A stretch of 64,000 nt of DNA from Calonectria ilicicola (GCA_020809705.1 CP085832.1:868001-932000), one strand, 5' to 3'. Positions 22,353 through 32,904 are shown, counted from the first letter of the stretch. The notes: generated by a model not told the origin, from the sequence alone. Numbers and translations are program-made.

Positions 22353-24356
22353 TCAGTTGTGAAAGACTTGGACCGAGGAGGTGGACGATCCAACTGCCGT
22401 TGTGGGTTCTGCGTTAAGCATCATTTGTTCCTTTTCATCAGCCAACCAGGCAGGATTTTCTTCAAATCTAGGGTCCAGCCAAAAGCAAGCTTCATCACCC
22501 TCCTTGACCATCTGGTAGATGGGCTTTGCCTTGACATGACCACCGATGTAGTACAGCACGCAGCGGATACCACCAATGATGGACACGAGAGCGTAGAGCT
22601 GCTTGTAGACTGGATATGTAATCGCTGCCCAAAACCGCACTCGCATGTCCGGTCGCTTCCAGCAAGTGCAGTAGTTGTAGAGCAATGGAGGCAGCAGTGC
22701 TGCGGCAGAGAGGCCGCCAAAGAAGGGCCAATAACCAGCGTGGCCACCCAACGCGACAAGACAAGGAATTCGGATCCAGTCAATAATGATGCTAGCTAGG
22801 GAGTAGAACATGATAAACTTTTGGGCAAGTATACCCACGATAGTTGTCTGGCCGTTCATAGCGAAAAAGCGCTGGATGAACTTTACTGCGAGACCGTGGC
22901 GTCCCATCTCCCAAGACTTGACGCGCTGCTTGAACCAATTCAGGCCAGGTCCCAAAAGGCCAGTTGGGACCTCAGTTGCGAGGACCACACGCGCATCAAA
23001 AGCGATTCTTTTCTTCATACGCATCAGAGAGAAACCAGAGTTGACATCTTCGGCGATAAAGTCAATTGGGTGGTATGAAGCGAGGAGTTCAACAAGGGTC
23101 TCGCGCTCAACAAACCATCCGGCGCCATGGGGAAAACAAACGCCGCAAAGCTGAGACTCGGCAAGTTTCGTTAATCCAGCAAGGCGGTATTCGCAATCCT
23201 GCCACGAAACCAAGAAGTGGGGGACGTTTCCATCCGCATCGGTACCCTTGAGGGGAAATGCGACCGCTTTGACAGTATCGTTCATCAGGTGAACCGGGTG
23301 ACGGTAGTTGGATGGGAGAGAGACATCATCATCAGTCGTCAAAATATATCTGTAATTCTTTGCAGCCATGGCGCCAACCATCTGAGCAGCATTCTTCGAT
23401 CCGATCGGTGACCACATGTAGTTGATGTCTGGATGTTGAGACTTGACCCAGTCGCGAAAAGAAAGATCATTGGGGTATCGAGTGCGGCCGTTATCAACCA
23501 CAAAAATGTCTTGAGGGCGAAAGTATGGATAGGCAGCTTCAAACACTTTCTGAAGCGCCTCACGGTCTGAATTGTGGCACGGAATGACAAAGGCCGTGTC
23601 GAAGTCTCTTGTGGATGCCATCATCTGAGATTCAATATCGGCCCGGCTCTTCTCCAAGACTTTCTCAGTAACTTGGTCCTCGTCTTCGAAAGAAGGCATT
23701 TTGGCTACCAGAAGAATAAGAACAAACATTGCCGGCTCTAAGCCGATAACTATGATGAGAACAGGCAACATGTAAGACCGGGTGATTTCCATGGACTTTT
23801 GGATCCAGTGGGTGTACTCGTTTGAGATGATGATGCCGGTAATGGCTACTCCCACTAAAAAGAGAATAAAGTACTTCTTCAAGGTCATCGGCCAAAAATA
23901 CTCGACGGGATTGATCAAATCCCAGACAGCTTTGGGAGAGATTTGGTTGTTGATGCTTGCCAGCACTCGAGAGAAAAACGACTTTTCATACTTGTTTAAC
24001 TTTTCACCAGGAGAGCCTGTCAACAACTGACTGCTGTGGTTCACAAGGCCTTCATTTTGGGTTCCTGCCAAGGAAATCCGAGATCCTGAAGGGGAGGACA
24101 TGGGAGAGACACCGTAGATGCCAACCCTCCTGGAGTCTCGGTCTGAGGATATGGTATGGGGAGGTGATGTCACGAGTGGAAATGTAGGGCTATCCGGAGG
24201 AGTAGAAAATGGATTTCTCGGGCTGCCTGGGGGGGTTGCAAAAGGATCCCGTGGATTTTCAAGTGTGACAGTTGGGTTGAGTCTGGCATTCTCAGGAATA
24301 TTGATCTCGCTGATAAACACGCCATCCCTGGCTCCGGGGTAATCTTTGGAATTCAT
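22353..24356 (-). CDS. Membrane GT2 polysaccharide synthase (hyaluronan/chitin synthase-like)
   Basis: Single exon; first in-frame ATG at 24356, 667 residues. An N-terminal cytosolic tail of about 130 residues contains repeated Pro/Phe/Thr blocks (PFATPPGSPRNPFSTPPDSP). Two membrane segments follow (FILFLVGVAITGIIIS; YMLPVLIIVIGLEPAMFVLI). A processive GT2 domain comes next: AFVIPCHNSD, then FVVDNGRT, the acidic motif TTDDDVSLP (about residue 341), PHGAGWFVER, and EDVNSGF (about residue 435). The place of the QxxRW product-binding motif reads KQRVKSWEMGRH, a degenerate form. Several C-terminal membrane helices follow. Family knowledge: such enzymes polymerise UDP-sugars and extrude the chain; fungal relatives include Cps1-like and ZtGT2-type proteins needed for surface polymer and hyphal growth. 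The polymer is not predictable. It is divergent from the epimerase 1.56 kb away. Confidence 0.85.
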   Translation of the reverse strand: MNSKDYPGARDGVFISEINIPENARLNPTVTLENPRDPFATPPGSPRNPFSTPPDSPTFPLVTSPPHTISSDRDSRRVGIYGVSPMSSPSGSRISLAGTQNEGLVNHSSQLLTGSPGEKLNKYEKSFFSRVLASINNQISPKAVWDLINPVEYFWPMTLKKYFILFLVGVAITGIIISNEYTHWIQKSMEITRSYMLPVLIIVIGLEPAMFVLILLVAKMPSFEDEDQVTEKVLEKSRADIESQMMASTRDFDTAFVIPCHNSDREALQKVFEAAYPYFRPQDIFVVDNGRTRYPNDLSFRDWVKSQHPDINYMWSPIGSKNAAQMVGAMAAKNYRYILTTDDDVSLPSNYRHPVHLMNDTVKAVAFPLKGTDADGNVPHFLVSWQDCEYRLAGLTKLAESQLCGVCFPHGAGWFVERETLVELLASYHPIDFIAEDVNSGFSLMRMKKRIAFDARVVLATEVPTGLLGPGLNWFKQRVKSWEMGRHGLAVKFIQRFFAMNGQTTIVGILAQKFIMFYSLASIIIDWIRIPCLVALGGHAGYWPFFGGLSAAALLPPLLYNYCTCWKRPDMRVRFWAAITYPVYKQLYALVSIIGGIRCVLYYIGGHVKAKPIYQMVKEGDEACFWLDPRFEENPAWLADEKEQMMLNAEPTTAVGSSTSSVQVFHN

Positions 24357-25917
24357 GTTCTCCCACAATGTTAGTCAAGATACCCACAAGTGACCGGCTA
24401 GGAGCATACCTTGGAATCGATGAAGAGGAGAAGTGATTTTTAACGAAAGACTAGCGACCCCTGGAGAAAACGAAGGGATAAGGAGACGAAAAGTCAACCC
24501 TGAGAAGAAGGGTAACGATCGGATGAGAGATAATAGTCAACTCAATGAGGAGAGAAGGTGATGATTCTGAGAGGTGATGTGACTCAGAGATCCTTCAATG
24601 CAACGATCTACGGTTCCGAATATGACTTTATAATAATGCATCGAATAACCGTATTCTGAAGCATGCCACAAATAGAAATCTTGAGTGGCTCACACTGCAT
24701 CAGCTCCTCAGGCACTAATGTCAACAGTTTAGCCAACTCATTGTTCCCATGTCCATCCCACGATTACATGGCAGATCCATGGCTTGGGGCTTACATCGTG
24801 AGACCCGAGTATTAGGGCGTACAGATCGGAGCTGACGTCTGCTAGCCTTTTTGGGCTTTTTTTGCTCAGTCCTGGTGTTGAAAAGGCTCTACCAATGCTT
24901 GTTGGTCGTTGGGTAGTCGTGAACTTGCTAAATGAGGACCCGCTAAGAGGATGGGCCTTGAGGGAGACAGGGGAGGGCTGGCATGGAAAACGAGGAAACG
25001 TGCAGATCAGGCACACGAGTAAGAATAGAACTTTGAAGCACCTGCAGCTCTCGTTGGGCTGACCAATATGGGTCCAGGTAAGAAATTCTCGGGTTGGATT
25101 CAGCCCTTCCGGCCGAGTCCTTTGGGGATGAACAAGTTATGAGTGTTTTTATTCTTGCTTTGTTCCGCCACGGCCCACACGGATTTTGCTTCGGCACCGA
25201 CATCTCGTATACCCCAAGGAATTGGTCAGACCCGGATCATTGTCTAGGCGAAGGGACATGCCCTGACCATGAAAAAGATGGCCAGTGTTTCCCGCGGCGG
25301 GTCACTCCACATGGAATTCTTTTACGAGAGATCTTGCCAGGCCACTGGCAATATTTGCCGAGGAAATTTCAAAGATGCTTTCACGCTGCCTTCTGGAAAC
25401 GGCAGTCAGTATCAACCCCGGTCATTTCTGAGGCTTATGATAGGTAGTTTTCTTCACAAATCTACAAAATTCAAACTGTGCCGTTCGGCAGCATTCTGGA
25501 GCTGAGGCGCAGTTTTTAAATAACCTCGTTGCATTCCCTGAGACCTGCATTAGGCTGGTAACCTCATTGATACCAAATCTAGTAGTATATGCGTTTTAAG
25601 CTCCACCGCACCGTCATGATCGTGATCATGGAGACCCTTGAGCAGGCCACTTCAGCTCAGTTCCGGCCTTCCGGTAGCTGTCGGTGAGATGTTTCTCGTT
25701 TCTTTTGACCTTGTTTAGAACTATTGATGCCACCTAGCGGAGGCTGAGATTTTGGGCCATGATGCCAAGTCAGAAATTTCCTTGGCTGTTGGGCAAAGAG
25801 GAAACTCGTAAATCTTCCTTCAGTAGCAATCTAGCTATATAATCAGAAAATTTACCCTGAAAGTTCGGAATCCATGCTTGTTTTTCTTCTTCAAATCTCC
25901 CAGAGGCGTTCATTATC
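24357..25917. other. Divergent promoter region between GT2 and epimerase
   Basis: 1.56 kb shared upstream region of two divergently transcribed sugar-polymer genes. The open frames here have no recognised domains. A TATATAAT box lies at 25836-25843, 75 bp before the epimerase ATG. A palindromic stretch catgatcgtgatcatg occurs at about 25615-25630. Possible co-regulation of the pair is inferred from orientation only. Confidence 0.45.
25836..25843 (+). promoter_or_regulatory. TATA box of UDP-glucose 4-epimerase
   Basis: TATATAAT, 75 bp upstream of the ATG at 25918. Position and match fit a fungal core promoter. Confidence 0.45.
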
Positions 25918-27225
25918 ATGAACCCCAGCTTCTTTCCTCATGGGCCTGATGCTCTTAGTGATACAGAGTCTCCTCTGAGTTCTCGATCGCAGTCTTTTTT
26001 CAATCCCGGCTCCATACCAAGCACTCCTGGAACTGAACGTGATGTTCTCTTCAGTGAGCCCTCTACTCCCCTCGTGCCAGAGTCAAACCCAAACGATTAT
26101 GTTTTAGTCGTGGGAGGTTTGGGCTACATTGGGAGCCATACCACTTGGGAGCTCCTCAAAAGCGGGCAGAATGTCATCATTATTGACAACCTGAGCAACG
26201 CATTCACAAGCGTGCTTGATACCTTGAACAACATGACAGATTCCCACGCTAGCGCATCCTGCATTCGCCGCCCAGAACTCCATTTCTATGAGGCTGATTT
26301 TAGGGATGACGCCAAGATGCAGGAGATTCTGCAAGCATATTGCGCAAGTCCTACCTTTCTTGGCGAATCCATGATCAAAGGAGTCATCCACTTCGCCGCC
26401 TACAAGTCCGTATCCGAGAGCATTCAGAACCCACTCAAGTACTATAACAACAATGTGAGTGGGCTTATCGCCTTCTGCAGCACGCTTTCTAGCTTCAACA
26501 TCAAGAACCTGGTATTCTCATCGTCAGCCACCGTCTACGGGTCCCTTGCAGATGAAGGCGGCCGCCTCCCAGAAGAATTCTGCACTCACGCCAAGACAGA
26601 GTGGCAGGACGCCAGTGGTCAGGCTCGGACGACTCAGCCAGGCTGTACGGGGCTTACCAATCCTTATGGGCGGAGCAAGTGGATGTGTGAAGCCATACTA
26701 GCGGATTTGGCGATTGCAGATCCCGAGTGGACGATCGTGGCACTCAGGTATTTCAACCCCGTGGGCTGTGACGAGTCTGGGTTGATAGGTGAGGACCCAC
26801 GAGCGACGCCGACAAACCTAATGCCTGTGGTCCTCAAAGTTATGACAGGAGAGATGGAGCATCTGAGGGTTTTTGGCGCTGACTGGGATACGCCGGATGG
26901 CACGGCAATCCGCGACTTTATCCACGTGTCTGATCTGGCGCGAGGTCACCTTTCGGCGCTCTCGGCCAAGACGCAGGGGTTCCAAACCTTCAACTTGGGC
27001 ACTGGCACAGGCCATTCGGTTAAAGAGGTTGTTGCTGCCATGCAGTCAGCCTCTGGCAAGGATATCCCGACCGTTCAAGTGGGACGGCGCGATGGAGACG
27101 TGGGAATCTGTGTGGCTGATCCCAAGAAGGCCATTTCAGAGCTCGGTTGGAAGCCCCAAAAGACGCTGCTGGATAGCTGTCGTGATTTGTGTAAATTCCT
27201 GCACATGAGTGGAGTTTTGCAGTGA
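25918..27225 (+). CDS. UDP-glucose 4-epimerase (GalE/Uge type)
   Basis: Single-exon, 435 residues. An extension of about 60 residues, rich in Ser and Pro (SDTESPLSSRSQSFF), precedes the Rossmann motif VVGGLGYIGSHT. Extended-SDR hallmarks are present: DNLSN after the second strand, HFAAYKSV, SSSATVYGS, catalytic YxxxK in NPYGRSKW (Tyr about residue 250), RYFNPVG, and the C-terminal GDVGICVADP. The enzyme interconverts UDP-glucose and UDP-galactose, and some fungal paralogues also act on N-acetyl sugars. The usual length is about 340-370, so the N-terminal extension is a distinguishing feature and suggests a specialised paralogue rather than the Leloir housekeeping copy. It is divergent from the GT2 synthase and convergent with the GH16 gene. 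Supply of a galacto-sugar for the neighbouring synthase is inferred. Confidence 0.93.
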   Translation: MNPSFFPHGPDALSDTESPLSSRSQSFFNPGSIPSTPGTERDVLFSEPSTPLVPESNPNDYVLVVGGLGYIGSHTTWELLKSGQNVIIIDNLSNAFTSVLDTLNNMTDSHASASCIRRPELHFYEADFRDDAKMQEILQAYCASPTFLGESMIKGVIHFAAYKSVSESIQNPLKYYNNNVSGLIAFCSTLSSFNIKNLVFSSSATVYGSLADEGGRLPEEFCTHAKTEWQDASGQARTTQPGCTGLTNPYGRSKWMCEAILADLAIADPEWTIVALRYFNPVGCDESGLIGEDPRATPTNLMPVVLKVMTGEMEHLRVFGADWDTPDGTAIRDFIHVSDLARGHLSALSAKTQGFQTFNLGTGTGHSVKEVVAAMQSASGKDIPTVQVGRRDGDVGICVADPKKAISELGWKPQKTLLDSCRDLCKFLHMSGVLQ

Positions 27226-27785
27226 GGCGAACCCGGGAAAGTGGTTGACCAACGAATGTGGGCTGTTGTTTCTCCTTGGCGTTTCTTACGTAGTTTATTG
27301 TTCAATTTCCGTTATACAAGGGGTGAACATACCCGGAGTTACATTAATTATCAAGATCTGGAGATTTGAAAACACAGACTTGCCTACCCTGGTAGTGATC
27401 CCGAGCCGTCCCGTTCTTGCAAGGGTGCAATGATGTGACCGGCACTATAATTTAAGGTAGATTTTCTGACTTTCGAGTTCGGCGGGAATAATGTCGTCAG
27501 ATTAGCCACTATTCTCATTGGCCCGTGCTGGCCCTAATTCGCCGCTTCAGAGTTTGAGACGACCCTCCCTAATGTTACAGAGCATATGCCTGCTTCAGGC
27601 TGACCAACTCATGCACCTTACATGCAGCAACCGACCGAATGGTGCCAGCGCCCACGACCGGGTAATACGAGAGCTCCACAAGCACGTCCTGCAAAAATAG
27701 AAGAGTTTATACGAGAAAAAGAAATTCCATTGTCAGCTCGGCCGTTTTTTTCTTTCTGTACATCCGCCTGGGCGCCATTCCCAAC
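27226..27785. other. Convergent intergenic region
   Basis: 3' flanks of the epimerase and the GH16 gene. No coding region, RNA gene or distinctive repeat recognised. Confidence 0.5.
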
Positions 27786-28866
27786 CTAAATCAACATCCA
27801 TGCCCAAGCCACCGTCATCACTAGAAGTCCTAGAACTGGGGCATTTACAGCTGCGCTAGCCTCGACAGGATTTCCCAGCTCCTCGTCGATCGTGCAGACA
27901 ACGCCTTTTTCAGGCACATTTTTAGCCTCCGCAGAGGCATTGAACGCCATTTCGATCCACTGAATCTCAAGAGTAGCCTTGCCACCCACAACCATGTCGC
28001 CCGACCAGCTCCCGCCATTGCTCCACATGTCAATGAAGACGGTGCTCGGGAGTTTGGGCACGTTGGTTTTTGTTTGCTTGAGGGGCGCGCCATCAATGTA
28101 CCAGACACTTATATCGTGGTCAGGTAGCCAGTCAAGCCTGTAGACGGTCCAATCTTCGCTAGATCGTGGAAGAGACGCGTTGTATGTCGCACCGTTGATG
28201 ATTCTGTCATTGTCATCCGTTGTAGGCTGGTTAGCAAAGTGCACACTTTTGTCACTGTCTCGAGTCCGAACTTCAATGTCGGACTCTTGTGTGTCGTTAT
28301 AGTAAGTGAAGAAGCCGGCAACCGCGCCCGAGTCTCCTTGAATGCGGGCAGACACCCTAAACGAGACGGCGTGAACATCCGCTTGGCTGAAGTAGATCTC
28401 GCCTCCTCGCTGCGTCTCATTGCGAAGTCTGCTCGTGTTGAGCGTCAAATGCGCGCTATCGTCTTGGCTGCCTAAAGTCCCACCACGTCAGCATGAAGGA
28501 TTATGACTGAAGAATGAACTAACCAATGAAGACATTCTGTGGGATGTAGTGAAGTGCCGTCATGTTTTCATTAGCGGCCTCCCTGTACTGCACCCGAACT
28601 GTCCAATCATCTTCCCATGAGGAGTCATTGACAGATTTGCTCAATTGGAGACTGGTAGTGTCACTGCTGTTGTTCTCCCAGCTTCCCGTCGACAAAGAAG
28701 TCTTGGTGGTAGACAGATTTCGAAAGTCATAGAATCTGTAAAAGGAAAACGTGGTTGAGTAGGAGCCATTCACGCTAAAGGCGGAGCACGGCCTCTCTGC
28801 ACTCGCCGCCGAAGCGAGGAGGGCGATGAGCCAGAGGAATGGGGAAAGGCAGGTCATTAGCATCAT
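27786..28866 (-). CDS. GH16-family GPI-anchored glucan-active enzyme
   Basis: Two exons on the minus strand, 28866-28524 and 28471-27786 (GTTAGT donor, TTTAG acceptor), give 342 residues. The start at 28866 is the first ATG of the frame and opens a clear signal peptide (MMLMTCLSPFLWLIALLASA). The mature protein has the concanavalin A-like layout of GH16, with the catalytic ExDxE motif as ESDIEVRTRD (Glu about 177, Asp about 179, Glu about 181) preceded by GAVAGFFTYYND, and downstream WTVYRLDWLPD and FIDMWSNGG strands. A hydrophobic C-terminus (APVLGLLVMTVAWAWMLI) after a small-residue region suggests GPI anchoring. Family knowledge: GH16 enzymes cleave or transglycosylate beta-1,3/1,4-glucans or galactans; GPI-anchored fungal members often crosslink or trim wall polymers. 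Its place beside a synthase and an epimerase suggests a role in processing a surface polymer. No lesions seen. Confidence 0.87.
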
Positions 28867-30382
28867 TCTTTGGGTCCTTTGGTTGGCGATGAGCAAGAAG
28901 CGTCGGTGAAGCAACACAAGTCAGACATCTCTTTTAACCTAGCATGGTCCGACGTGCGTTAAGACTCGATGACTATAGCAGACAGACCAACACGTGGTAG
29001 CCAGGGCCACTTGAGAGCGGGAGGCGATCAAGGCCAAGGCGCGGGTGTCTCAAATTATTCAGCCTCAAAATTCGAGGCTTCGGGACCTGGTCCCTGGGCT
29101 TGACCGTTTTCTCGGCAGTGGCCCGACCACGCCGTAATTCTGCAGTTGGGGACGCTGACCGAGGACTTTTTGTAGCACGAGTAAGCATTCGTTTCACCAT
29201 CTGAACGTGATTTGGATACGATACGGGGGCAGATGCAGCTGTCATTCCTGTTTTGGCGAATAAAAAACTCTTCCGTTCCCCATTTAGGCGCCTCGTTTCT
29301 TGCCGAGAGCCCTTGTGGGGAAAATGGCATGCAGCATCTCAACCCGGTATCCCAGCTTGTACGTAAACGAGCCTTGGATGGTGAGAGGATGCACGGGCCC
29401 AAGTGGGACAAGAAGGGCAACAGCACAAACGGTAGAAACGTGCTGAAAAAAACAAGCCAAGGTCGCGAAATCACCATCTTAATCCCTCAGACTAAGCCCA
29501 GCTATAAATACATTTATGCATTGCACATCTTGCCACATTGGGGCGGCCGATTCTAGCGTCGATGATCGCGGATATGCGATACACGATGACGGAAAGCCAG
29601 GTAGTTAGCTCTTTTTTGCAACCAAATCTTTCTAGAGCCCCCACGCAATTGGTTTTGCCCCAGTGCAGTGGGCCGAATCCAGTGGGTTCGACTGCGGCGT
29701 TCTCAGCTGCGGCGCTGCTGTGCCGAACTTCGATGCCTCAAGCGATGTCACATTATTCCCCAGCCAGGTACTACGGCACAGTCCTTGGCAAATTTGTACC
29801 CAGATTTTACCTTGCTATCACGCAGTTCACAGTGGGCTACTAATAATTAGTTGAATAGGCATATTAGCCGAGCTTGCGAAAGAAATCGTGTGACTTCTAG
29901 AAGTTGTGTCATCAATTGCACACTTCCGAACAGCAACTTTAAAATACGGAAAATAATGAAAAAAAAATCCATTTGAGTTCCTCTAAGATTCTTGTTTTCA
30001 GCAAAGATGAAAGAATGCCAGCACTGTGTTTTGGGCATCAAAATCCGCGCATTGCCGAGCTCTAGGGTAATTGGCATTGGCCATGCTACAGGATGAGTAT
30101 GGTCAGACAGTCAGAGCTTTGATTGGTAGGTTGGATTTGTGTAAACTATGTGTATAAAACAACCCGTTTCAAACAATTGTCAATTAAAAAGCGAAAATAA
30201 AAAAGTGACGATGAGAATGTGCAAGTTTCTAAACCTAGGCTTGGGGTCCTGTCGTTGGCGACCTCGCTTTGCTCGCATCATAATCTTGCTTTCCAATTCT
30301 CCTAAAAGCACAGAAAAACAACAAAGTGACAGCATAGGGAAGCAAAAAGATTGGAATTCTGTGTTTAACACAGTTGGCGCGT
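28867..30382. other. Intergenic, no supported gene
   Basis: Promoter side of the GH16 gene followed by sequence with no recognisable coding content. The stretch 29850-30160 is AT-rich. No repeats of note. Confidence 0.5.
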
Positions 30383-30452
30383 CTCTCCCGCCGGGAATTA
30401 CCCGGGTCTCAAGCGTGACAAGCTTGCATACTGACCACTATACTACGGAAGA
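30383..30452 (-). tRNA. Degenerate tRNA-Asp (GTC) with shortened T-loop
   Basis: Reading the minus strand from 30452, a cloverleaf is visible. The acceptor stem tcttccg pairs with cgggaga (one G-T wobble). The D-arm is gtat..atgc around agtggtcagt. A perfect 5-bp anticodon stem caagc/gcttg holds the loop ttgtcac with anticodon GTC (Asp). The T-stem ccggg/cccgg is intact, but its loop is only taatt, 5 nt instead of the usual 7. Two bases of the TTCAATT-type loop are missing, which also damages the internal B-box promoter. The discriminator base would be G, normal for Asp. No oligo-T terminator follows closely. It is probably a tRNA pseudogene. Confidence 0.75.
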
Positions 30453-30684
30453 TGAATGGTTGTGATCAACCACGGTAGTACCGGAATTCGATGTCCGGGA
30501 AGATGGAGATGATGTATATGAAGCTTTTGCACAATAGTGTTATCAGATGTCTGGAACGGGTTTTGGAGCAAAGCAAAATCACTATGCATAGTGTGTAGAA
30601 TGAGGGTAGGCCCGATCATGACCACGGGGACGATTCTGTCTTGCGGGGATCCTTTCTTGATTGAATCTAAATTCAAGAAACTCG
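30453..30684. other. Short spacer between tRNA-like element and NACHT gene
   Basis: No gene seen. Probably the 3' flank of the minus-strand NACHT gene. Confidence 0.4.
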
Positions 30685-32889
30685 CTATTCATCTGGCCAT
30701 TTATTTTTAAAGGTTGATAAAGGCACTTCTCTAAGTAACATCCTTAATCTTCCATAAGAATCAACTAAGCCTTTTTTTAAAGGCCTTGTTGTGCCTGCCC
30801 AAGAAGGAAATAAAGGCAAAGGGGCTTTAATAATAGGGGGCGCCCATGAATCCAACCCAAACCCATTCTCAATTGCCACTTGGTGCAGTTCTCTGAAGTC
30901 TGGGATCAAAGTGCGGCTTATACTTAAATCAATCAGCTTTTTCACCATGTTGGCATGTTCAGGAACCCAAAACGCCACCAACTGTTGCAGCGATACCAAC
31001 CCATTATTATCCCTTGCTATCTTTAGAATCCCTGTCGAAGACTTTGGGACAAATATTGGAGAGAAGATAACTTTCTGTTCTTTCCCATACAATGCCATAA
31101 CAGAAACTGTATCGAGAAACTCGTCTATTCCGTGTTGCTCATCGAATCTTAGCCAGCAATTTGGTTGGGCACCGTATGCGAGGAAAAGGCTATAAAGCAG
31201 AGTTGGCGGGATACGGAATGACTTTGAAATAATAGTATACCAAAGTAAAAGTTGCCATATATCAGGATAGATCATCTCATCTGGCTTAAAATCCAACATC
31301 CGCAAATAAGGGTTTGCTGTGGGCGCTAGTCCGCTACTAAAGAATCGAGCGAAGCAACGAAGTAGCCTATGGGCAGACGCACCGTACAACATGGATGATG
31401 ATACATGATCCGGAGTTATCATCCATTCACCAAGAAAAAGATCCAGATTATCAAGAATACTGAGTTCAAGAGAACCTAAATCATATTCTGGAGGGAACCG
31501 CCAAACCTCGTACAGCCCACACTCTGCAGCCGCCGCAGAGACAGCTAAGCGACAAGGGACCCAATCCAGGTATCGTGAAGATAAGAGGGTATACCCATCC
31601 TCTTGCCATCCGGGAGGAGGATATATTTCGCGCGTTGCGTGAAATGCCTCAAATGTCCCAGATCCCGCTGATTCACGGCATAGATTCTGTAGGAAAGTCA
31701 TAGCTGTGTATAGATGCGAGATATTGGAATTTGGGAAGATGAGATATTGTTGAAGAAAATCTTTGATATGATCATAAAATGGGCTTACAAAAGTTTCAGT
31801 CCAGACGCCACTGATGCGTGGGATCTCCATCGCGCATATTTTCAGCTCTGCAACGACGGTTTGGGAGAAGAACTGGAAGCAGTTAAAATCTTTGACCTTA
31901 GTTTTAATTCTTTGCTTTATTTCCGGTTTCTCAAGAAACTCTATCAATGAGCGATGAGTAAGATCTATACTATCATCAAGAAATGAGAGCCAGGGTCTGC
32001 TATGAGTGATACTAACTATGCCCCGGCAAACATGTTCTATTTGCCTTTGGCAGTCACTCAATCGATTATACTTTTCGATCGAAGTCTCATTGTTTTGGAT
32101 ATTTCTGGGGAAGATGACGTTTTCAAAGAAATCTTCCAAAAATGAAATGCCTAGTAATGTGGGTGGATTTCCACCCAACCCTATGCCCACGAGAATTTGG
32201 AAGATGACCATAGCCCGATATTGGTCTCTAGGATGAGCTTCTGTACATATAGAATCAAATATGGTTTGAAAAAGCTCGTCCAGCTCTCTCGAGAGAAAGT
32301 CAATTTTTAGGTGAAGCTCTTTGATGCTGTTACGAGCCACAATACCCTCTTGAATCATCTTCAATACCAAGGAAGCCCAGAGAAACACTCCCTCTGCGTT
32401 TTCTACAATGGAACTCGCAAGTGACATGAATGCGCTGGGGTTCGTGGAACTTTTAACCAACCTGTTGTTTGCAAGAACGCCGTTGACAAATGACTCAATA
32501 TCACAGTAGGTCAGCTGATGCAGTTGCAGAGTTGGACAGCCAAGAAAGCTGTCTTGAAATATTGGAAGTTCTCGGCCGGAAATACAAATCTTAATTTTGT
32601 TGTTTTCCAGGCGTACCCAATTAAAAAGCTCATTCACCAAGTCGCTCCCTGCGCCTTCGTACTCATCTAGGCCATCAATGAAGAAGACAAACCTACGTTG
32701 CATAGTAAGTAGATGTTGGGTGATTAACCTATGGAACGACGTTTGGATCTGTCTTCGGTTGAATTGGACGGGTATATAATTTCTCGCGGTCTCCCATTGT
32801 TCGGAACAGACCAGTGCAATAATATCCGGCCACTGTTCAAGAATCGAATATAAAAGGGATCGAAGAAGGCCATTGAGTGATCTTTGCAT
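30685..32889 (-). CDS. C-terminal part of split RelA/SpoT-NACHT protein
   Basis: 734 codons open in the same frame as the upstream half, beginning five codons after the interrupting TGA. It continues the NACHT/nephrocystin-3-like ATPase: QRSLNGLLRSLLYSIL helix, Walker B as RFVFFIDGLDEYEG (DGLDE), a KICISGRELPIF strand with the Ser-Arg pair, and VFLWASLVLKMI after it. The remaining roughly 450 residues are predominantly helical with no visible ankyrin, WD40 or TPR repeats, fitting the helical region seen C-terminal to many fungal NACHT proteins (DUF7791 type). An internal ATG at 32889 could start translation, but the product would lack the P-loop and could not be a normal ATPase. No further stops or frameshifts, so any inactivation is recent. 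Confidence 0.8.
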   Translation of the reverse strand: MQRSLNGLLRSLLYSILEQWPDIIALVCSEQWETARNYIPVQFNRRQIQTSFHRLITQHLLTMQRRFVFFIDGLDEYEGAGSDLVNELFNWVRLENNKIKICISGRELPIFQDSFLGCPTLQLHQLTYCDIESFVNGVLANNRLVKSSTNPSAFMSLASSIVENAEGVFLWASLVLKMIQEGIVARNSIKELHLKIDFLSRELDELFQTIFDSICTEAHPRDQYRAMVIFQILVGIGLGGNPPTLLGISFLEDFFENVIFPRNIQNNETSIEKYNRLSDCQRQIEHVCRGIVSITHSRPWLSFLDDSIDLTHRSLIEFLEKPEIKQRIKTKVKDFNCFQFFSQTVVAELKICAMEIPRISGVWTETFVSPFYDHIKDFLQQYLIFPNSNISHLYTAMTFLQNLCRESAGSGTFEAFHATREIYPPPGWQEDGYTLLSSRYLDWVPCRLAVSAAAAECGLYEVWRFPPEYDLGSLELSILDNLDLFLGEWMITPDHVSSSMLYGASAHRLLRCFARFFSSGLAPTANPYLRMLDFKPDEMIYPDIWQLLLWYTIISKSFRIPPTLLYSLFLAYGAQPNCWLRFDEQHGIDEFLDTVSVMALYGKEQKVIFSPIFVPKSSTGILKIARDNNGLVSLQQLVAFWVPEHANMVKKLIDLSISRTLIPDFRELHQVAIENGFGLDSWAPPIIKAPLPLFPSWAGTTRPLKKGLVDSYGRLRMLLREVPLSTFKNKWPDE

Positions 32890-32904
32890 ATCTGTGCCGC
32901 GTTT

